Part shown: in pieces, positions 59,873 to 64,000 of the stretch | Layout of the letters: each line of letters begins with the position of its first letter | Position numbering within the stretch: the first letter of the stretch is position 1 | Assembly: GCF_039233145.1 (NCBI RefSeq) | Contig: NZ_CP136419.1 | Coordinates: 1,152,001 to 1,216,000, forward strand | DNA length: 64,000 nt | Direction of reading: 5' to 3' | Source of the DNA: Moorella humiferrea | GTDB taxonomy: Bacteria > Bacillota > DSM-521 > Neomoorellales > Neomoorellaceae | The notes under the pieces: generated by a model | The model's database searches: none | Seen by the model: the letters and a program-made list of their open reading frames with translations, nothing else | Told to the model about the DNA's origin: nothing | Made by a program: the position numbers and the translations under genes

Positions 59873-62596
59873 CTAAGGTTGAATATTTTGTTGCATCTCT
59901 TGAAGAAGGCGACCCAGTTTTTGCATGTTTTCACCATAACCGTTCCAATCTCCCTGCTTTAATTTTTCTTGGGCTTCATTATACAGACGATTGGCTTCTT
60001 GAATAAAAGTTGCTAAATTACCGTTTGGAGGCAGGAAGGGTTTCGTTTCCTGTATCGGAGGAGCAGGGAGCTTTTCACCGAAAACGGCTTTTAAGGCATT
60101 ATCTAAGGTATTGGCCATGGCGATTTTTTCCCCGTATGCCACAATCACCTGGCGGAGTTCCGGCAGTTTGCTTTCCTGAGATTGAAGAAAAAGTGGTTCT
60201 ACATACAGCAATGATTCCCTTATGGGCAGGACTAGTAAATTTCCGCGGATAACCTGGGAACCGTGCTGGTCCCAAAGGGTCAGTTGCTGGGAGATGACCG
60301 GATCTTGATCGATGCGGGCCTCAATTTGCATAGGCCCGTATATTGAACGATTTTTAGGAAATGTATAGAGCAAGAGCTGGCCGTAATTAGGACCGTCGTT
60401 ACGGGCGGCAAGCCAGGCCACCATGTTAACCCTACGCGCCGGCGTAAAGGGTAGCATTAATATATATTCCTCCCGCACCTCACCCGGCAGGCGTAAGACT
60501 GTGTAGTAGGGTTCCATTGCCTGGCGCTCGTTGCCTACCATTTCTTCGGCGATATTCCATGCATCTTCTTTATTATAAAAGAGCATGGGGTTTTCCATAT
60601 GGTAATTGGCCAGCATCTTGGCCTGGATGGTCATGAGCTCCGGGGGGTAGCGGAGATGTTGCTTAATCTCGGAATCCATGGCCGTTATAGGTTTAAAAAG
60701 GCCGGGGAAAATCTTCGCCAAAGTTTGGCTTATCGGATCGTCGGGATCTATAAGGTAATAATTTACGGTACCGTTATAAGCATCAATAACTACTTTGACG
60801 GAGTTACGGATATAATTAAAGCCTTCTTCTGCCGGTTCGGCGTAGGGATACATATTAGTTAAAGTATAGGCGTCGAGGATCCAGTATAGCCTACCGCCGG
60901 CTATAACCAGGTAGGGGTCGTTGTCATAGTGCAGGTAGGGCATTATTTTGCGAACTCGTTCTTGAATTTGTCGGTAGTATAAAATTTTGCTTTCCGGTGT
61001 TATTTCCTTACTGGCTATTAAGCGGTAATCTTTAAAACGAAAAGCAAAAATGACTCGGCGCAGGTAATTTTTAAGGGGTACTCCTCCGCTGCCATCATAA
61101 CGATTTTCTACAAAATTGTCGCCGCTGCTTGAAGGGTAATCGAATTCGGCTTCCCTGCCGCCGGTGATGATATAATCGCCGGTAAGTTCACCATAATAGA
61201 TGCGCGGTTCGTTTAGCTGGAGACCGACGTTGCTCTGAAAAGGTAGATCGCCAGCAATAAATTGGGGTTGGCCACCAGAGGTAATGGCGCTGGCCGGATT
61301 CATAGCCAGACCGTAGCCGTGGGTGTAACGTATCCTTTCATTTATCCAATTTTTAGCTCGATCCGGCAATTTTTCCTGATCTAACTCCCGGGCTGCCAGC
61401 ATTACCTGGCAAAGTCTGTTGTCCAAAATATAGCGGTCGACATCGATATCCTTAAAGCTATAATAGGAACGTATTTCCTGGAGCTGGCTGTACGTCTGTT
61501 GCAGGGGGCGGTAATCCCACAAACGGATATTTTCCAGGGCGCTCCTTTCCTGTTCCAAATCCGCCGGGGTAAGACTGTCACGGGCCGGGAATTCCTGTGT
61601 TTTTATTCTATCTAACCCAAAGGCGCGGCGAGTATATTCAATATTAAAACGCAGGTAGGGCTCTTCCCGTACAAATTCATTGGGCTCGACTTGGAACTTT
61701 TGTACTGTCGCGGGTAAAATGAATACAATCAAAATGTATGCCAACAGGAACGCCATGATCCCCGCCACGACCAGCTTGAAATTACGGCGCAAGGTATTTA
61801 AAAGAATAAGTAGGGCACAGGCCAGGGAAATTGCTGCTAAAATATTGTATCCCGGCAAAAGGACATGGATATCCGTATAGCCGGCACCGAAAAATAAACC
61901 CTTGGGTGAACGAACCAAATCCAGGGCCTTAAGGCGAAAGCCCCAGGCCTGCACTATAAATAAAAGGGCAATTAAAATGGAAAAATGGGCGTGGTGACGG
62001 GAAAAGACTCCCTGACGCAAGCCTAGAAATTCTTTCGGAGCAAATAATAGGTAGAAAAAACCGGTAACCAGGGCGGCCCCTATTAAGGCCGTAACCAGCA
62101 GACTGAGGATAAAACGATAAAAAGGCAACTTGAAGACGTAAAAACCGATATCCCTGTGAAACAGGGGATCCGCTAAACCAAAATTACCAGCCTTGAGGTA
62201 TTGTTGAACGAGCAGCCATTTTCCTGCTGCCAGGGGACTGAAGAAAAATGCGCCGAAAAGGCTCACCGCAAGGTAAAAGATGATTAACCGCCGTCTGGTG
62301 ATAAAGCGGTTAACGAGGTACTCTTTTAAGGTCCAGCTCTCACGGGAAGATACGGGTGTAAAATTTAAACTCCTGGTGCTAAAAAGCAGATTGAGGAAAA
62401 AGAACAGAAAGAAAAAAGATATAACTGCCAAACGCACCCCTCCGTCGGATAATAGCCTGGTAATGAAGACATGACGGAGGCCGACTTCGCTAAAAAAGTA
62501 CCAGTCTGCTATATAATGGGAACCCAGAAAGACGATGGTAAAACCTGCCAAAAAGATGCTTAAGAGGGCTATCCTTATGCGGTTTAAAATGGTCAT
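59873..62596 (-). CDS. UPF0182 family membrane protein
   Basis: 907-aa protein of the large UPF0182 family. The N-terminal third holds about seven hydrophobic helices (IALLSIFLAGFTIVFLGSHYI, LIIFYLAVSLFGAFFFSPLAAG, and others). A long extracytoplasmic region follows with NEPRIYYGELTGDYIITGG, YRLIASKEITPESKILYYRQIQERV and NYHMENPMLFYNKEDAW, which define the family. The C-terminus is a Gln/Lys helical tail. Function is unknown. ATG 62596 follows AGGAGG on the minus strand. Confidence 0.93.
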   Translation of the reverse strand: MTILNRIRIALLSIFLAGFTIVFLGSHYIADWYFFSEVGLRHVFITRLLSDGGVRLAVISFFFLFFFLNLLFSTRSLNFTPVSSRESWTLKEYLVNRFITRRRLIIFYLAVSLFGAFFFSPLAAGKWLLVQQYLKAGNFGLADPLFHRDIGFYVFKLPFYRFILSLLVTALIGAALVTGFFYLLFAPKEFLGLRQGVFSRHHAHFSILIALLFIVQAWGFRLKALDLVRSPKGLFFGAGYTDIHVLLPGYNILAAISLACALLILLNTLRRNFKLVVAGIMAFLLAYILIVFILPATVQKFQVEPNEFVREEPYLRFNIEYTRRAFGLDRIKTQEFPARDSLTPADLEQERSALENIRLWDYRPLQQTYSQLQEIRSYYSFKDIDVDRYILDNRLCQVMLAARELDQEKLPDRAKNWINERIRYTHGYGLAMNPASAITSGGQPQFIAGDLPFQSNVGLQLNEPRIYYGELTGDYIITGGREAEFDYPSSSGDNFVENRYDGSGGVPLKNYLRRVIFAFRFKDYRLIASKEITPESKILYYRQIQERVRKIMPYLHYDNDPYLVIAGGRLYWILDAYTLTNMYPYAEPAEEGFNYIRNSVKVVIDAYNGTVNYYLIDPDDPISQTLAKIFPGLFKPITAMDSEIKQHLRYPPELMTIQAKMLANYHMENPMLFYNKEDAWNIAEEMVGNERQAMEPYYTVLRLPGEVREEYILMLPFTPARRVNMVAWLAARNDGPNYGQLLLYTFPKNRSIYGPMQIEARIDQDPVISQQLTLWDQHGSQVIRGNLLVLPIRESLLYVEPLFLQSQESKLPELRQVIVAYGEKIAMANTLDNALKAVFGEKLPAPPIQETKPFLPPNGNLATFIQEANRLYNEAQEKLKQGDWNGYGENMQKLGRLLQEMQQNIQP

Positions 62597-62671
62597 ATTA
62601 AAAACCTCCTGAAAAGGGGGGGTAAAAAATACTTCGCCACCGGGGTGGCTTTTTTCCTTCTTTAATTAAAG

Positions 62672-62692
62672 AAAAATCCCGGTAGAACCGGG
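62672..62692 (-). terminator. Terminator of ddl
   Basis: Minus-strand CCCGGT (62692-62687) pairs with ACCGGG (62683-62678), loop TCT, followed by ATTTTTC. A second short hairpin (GCCACC/GGTGGC, near 62636-62650) lies further on toward the UPF0182 gene. Confidence 0.7.
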
Positions 62693-62707
62693 AGTGCCCT
62701 TCCTTTT

Positions 62708-63646
62708 TTACGGTTCCAGGGCCAGGTCAACTATTTTTTGCACCAGGGCCTTAAAATCCATTCCGGCGGCACGGGCGGCATCGGGGACCAGACTGGTAGC
62801 CGTCATACCGGGAACACTGTTTACTTCAATGACATGGGGGTCTCGACCGTTGGCCACAATCATATCTACTCGCGCGAAACCGCGGCAGCCGAAGAGTTTA
62901 TAGGTTTGACGCGCAAGGGCGGCAGCCGTGGCCAATACAGTTTCCGGCAGCCTCGGCGGGATTATGTGTTCACTTAAACCGGGTGTATATTTGGCTGTAT
63001 AATCATAAAAGCCCGTCCGGGAAACGATTTCTATTAAAGGAAGGACTGTGGGGTTGTTGTTGCCTAAAACGGCTGCCGTTATTTCTGGTCCAGGGAGAAA
63101 AGCCTCGGCCATAAAGCAGGGATCATATTTTAAAGCAGCTTCAATGGCCGGCGTGAGTTCCTGTTTATCTTTGACAATAAAGGTCCCAATAGTAGATCCT
63201 TGCGTCGGCGCCTTTATGACCACCGGTAGTCCCAGGTCTTTTATAATCCCTTTTTCTATATCTCCTTTGCCGGCGGCATACTGTTCGGCGGTCCAGCTTA
63301 AAAAATCAGGTGTAGGTATACCGGCGTGTTTTAAAACGCGTTTGGTCATGATTTTATCCATAGTTATGGCACTGGCGAGGACACGACTGCCGGTATAAGG
63401 TATACCTAATATCTCCAGCATACCTTGGACGGAACCATCTTCACCTGGCTTGCCGTGAAGGGCGTTGAAGACGCAATGGGGCTTAAAAGACGTTAATTTC
63501 GCAATCACCTCCGCATCCAGGTCCAGTTTTATTACCTGGTGCCCCAGGACTGTCAGGGCTTCGGCCACGGCCTCACCGCTTTTTAAGGAAATTTCCCTTT
63601 CGGAAGAAGGGCCGCCCATTAAAACGGCTATTCTCATGCTTTGCAT
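62708..63646 (-). CDS. ddl: D-alanine-D-alanine ligase
   Basis: Makes the D-Ala-D-Ala dipeptide for peptidoglycan. The 312-aa ATP-grasp protein has VLMGGPSSEREISLKSGEAV, NALHGKPGEDGSVQGMLEILGIPYTGS, VIKAPTQGSTIGTFIV, FARVDMIVANGRD and EVNSVPGMTATSLVPDAA, the typical short-ligase set. Start ATG 63646 follows AAGGAGG; an in-frame ATG at 63637 is also possible. Terminator downstream. Confidence 0.97.
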   Translation of the reverse strand: MQSMRIAVLMGGPSSEREISLKSGEAVAEALTVLGHQVIKLDLDAEVIAKLTSFKPHCVFNALHGKPGEDGSVQGMLEILGIPYTGSRVLASAITMDKIMTKRVLKHAGIPTPDFLSWTAEQYAAGKGDIEKGIIKDLGLPVVIKAPTQGSTIGTFIVKDKQELTPAIEAALKYDPCFMAEAFLPGPEITAAVLGNNNPTVLPLIEIVSRTGFYDYTAKYTPGLSEHIIPPRLPETVLATAAALARQTYKLFGCRGFARVDMIVANGRDPHVIEVNSVPGMTATSLVPDAARAAGMDFKALVQKIVDLALEP

Positions 63647-63741
63647 GTTCCTCCTTGAAAACTATTAGCTTTTAGCTGTATATTTTTATCTATATTCGTT
63701 TAATATAACAAGAAACCTTCCAAATGAAGAAAAACATATTC

Positions 63742-63770
63742 TTGACTGGTGGGTAAAATATAGATATAAT
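63742..63770 (+). promoter_or_regulatory. Promoter of tRNA-Trp
   Basis: TTGACT (63742-63747), 17-nt spacer, TATAAT (63765-63770), 13 nt before the tRNA. One of the strongest promoters in the window. Confidence 0.8.
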
Positions 63771-63782
63771 ATTAAATGCCAT

Positions 63783-63858
63783 AGGGGTGTAGCTCAATTG
63801 GTAGAGTAGCGGTCTCCAAAACCGTTGGTTGCGGGTTCGAGTCCTGCCACCCCTGCCA
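63783..63858 (+). tRNA. tRNA-Trp (anticodon CCA)
   Basis: 76-nt cloverleaf with encoded 3' CCA. Acceptor AGGGGTG pairs with CACCCCT; the anticodon loop CTCCAAA carries CCA; T arm GCGGGTTCGAGTCCTGC. Strong own promoter and hairpin terminator. Confidence 0.95.
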
Positions 63859-63870
63859 TGATATGATATA

Positions 63871-63905
63871 ATAAATGATGGCCTGAAAAGGCCATCATTT
63901 ATTAT
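63871..63905 (+). terminator. Terminator after tRNA-Trp
   Basis: ATAAATGATGGCC (63871-63883) pairs with GGCCATCATTTAT (63890-63902), loop TGAAAA, then a T/A-rich tail. Confidence 0.7.
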
Positions 63906-63938
63906 TACATTTATAGAAGACCCGACACAAAATAATGT

Positions 63939-63965
63939 AAGCTCCCCTTGCGAGGGAGCTTTTTT
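63939..63965 (+). terminator. Second terminator near the right edge
   Basis: AAGCTCCC (63939-63946) pairs with GGGAGCTT (63954-63961), then TTTTT. It lies between tRNA-Trp and a convergent reading frame. Confidence 0.75.
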
Positions 63966-63968
63966 GAT

Positions 63969-64000
63969 TTACTCTTCTTTTTCGCGTTCACGTTTGGCTT
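63969..64000 (-). CDS. Possible C-terminal end of a minus-strand gene (cut by window edge)
   Basis: The minus strand from the edge reads AKREREKEE and stops at TAA 63971-63969, next to a hairpin. The short charged tail gives no family. Supported only by context and by lack of stops in this short stretch. Confidence 0.3.
   Translation of the reverse strand, partial: AKREREKEE

Overview
The window is a gene-dense, entirely chromosomal stretch of a Gram-positive, spore-forming anaerobe. Its gene content and order point to a Moorella-like thermophilic acetogen (Thermoanaerobacteria, Firmicutes). This rests on a SpoIIIE/FtsK translocase followed by a RodZ-like protein and rimO, the recA-recX-rny order, a SpoVK-type AAA protein, miaB-mutS-mutL-miaA-hfq, a complete anaerobic cobalamin operon, a B12-dependent ribonucleotide reductase, G+C above one half by eye, and very frequent TTG and GTG starts. 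No insertion sequence, prophage, CRISPR array or rRNA was seen. The genus call is inference from gene content.

Layout. 1-12.8 kb holds housekeeping genes on the + strand: spoIIIE (cut by the window edge), rodZ-like, rimO, a membrane protein plus an FtsH-like protease without an extracytoplasmic domain, thpR, recA, recX, rny, an unrecognised gene, a YmdB-type phosphoesterase, a PHP phosphoesterase and a small coiled-coil protein. 12.8-29.5 kb is one continuous cobalamin operon behind a cobalamin riboswitch and terminator: cobU, cbiD, cbiE, cbiT, cobI, cobM, cbiG, cobJ, cobK, cbiX, cbiC, cobQ, cbiB, cbiA, cobT, cobS, pduX, cobD and cobC. It covers cobalt insertion, ring contraction, amidation, aminopropanol supply and nucleotide-loop assembly. 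The uroporphyrinogen methyltransferase and the corrinoid adenosyltransferase are not in this window. 29.5-43.5 kb carries a small HTH protein, guaB, a DUF362/ferredoxin protein, a PPC-domain protein, a DUF151 nuclease, miaB, mutS, mutL, miaA, hfq, a double DUF1540 protein, spoVK and a PLP-dependent YnbB-type protein.

43.5-47.2 kb is mostly minus-strand: lexA with a LexA-box-like operator, a CopZ-N-terminal-like metallochaperone, two very small proteins, tRNA-Glu, nfo and an EamA exporter. The metallochaperone is the most interesting locus. Its reading frame meets an in-frame TGA directly beside a conserved cysteine and continues for 19 codons to a TAA followed by a terminator. A SECIS-type hairpin with a GGU loop and a bulged U lies 20 nt after the TGA, so the gene probably encodes a selenoprotein.

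47.3-64 kb contains a polar amino-acid ABC transporter with a perfect 21-bp-arm palindrome between its first two genes, a secreted DUF2680 protein, a two-component system, tRNA-Gln, gltX, a glycosyltransferase, a variant HAD protein, a CBS-ACT protein, nrdJ (with three tandem DnaA-box-like sites over its promoter), a soluble histidine kinase, a UPF0182 membrane protein, ddl and tRNA-Trp. Functionally the cobalamin operon supplies the cofactor that nrdJ needs. recA, recX, lexA, mutS, mutL and nfo form a DNA-repair theme spread over the window.
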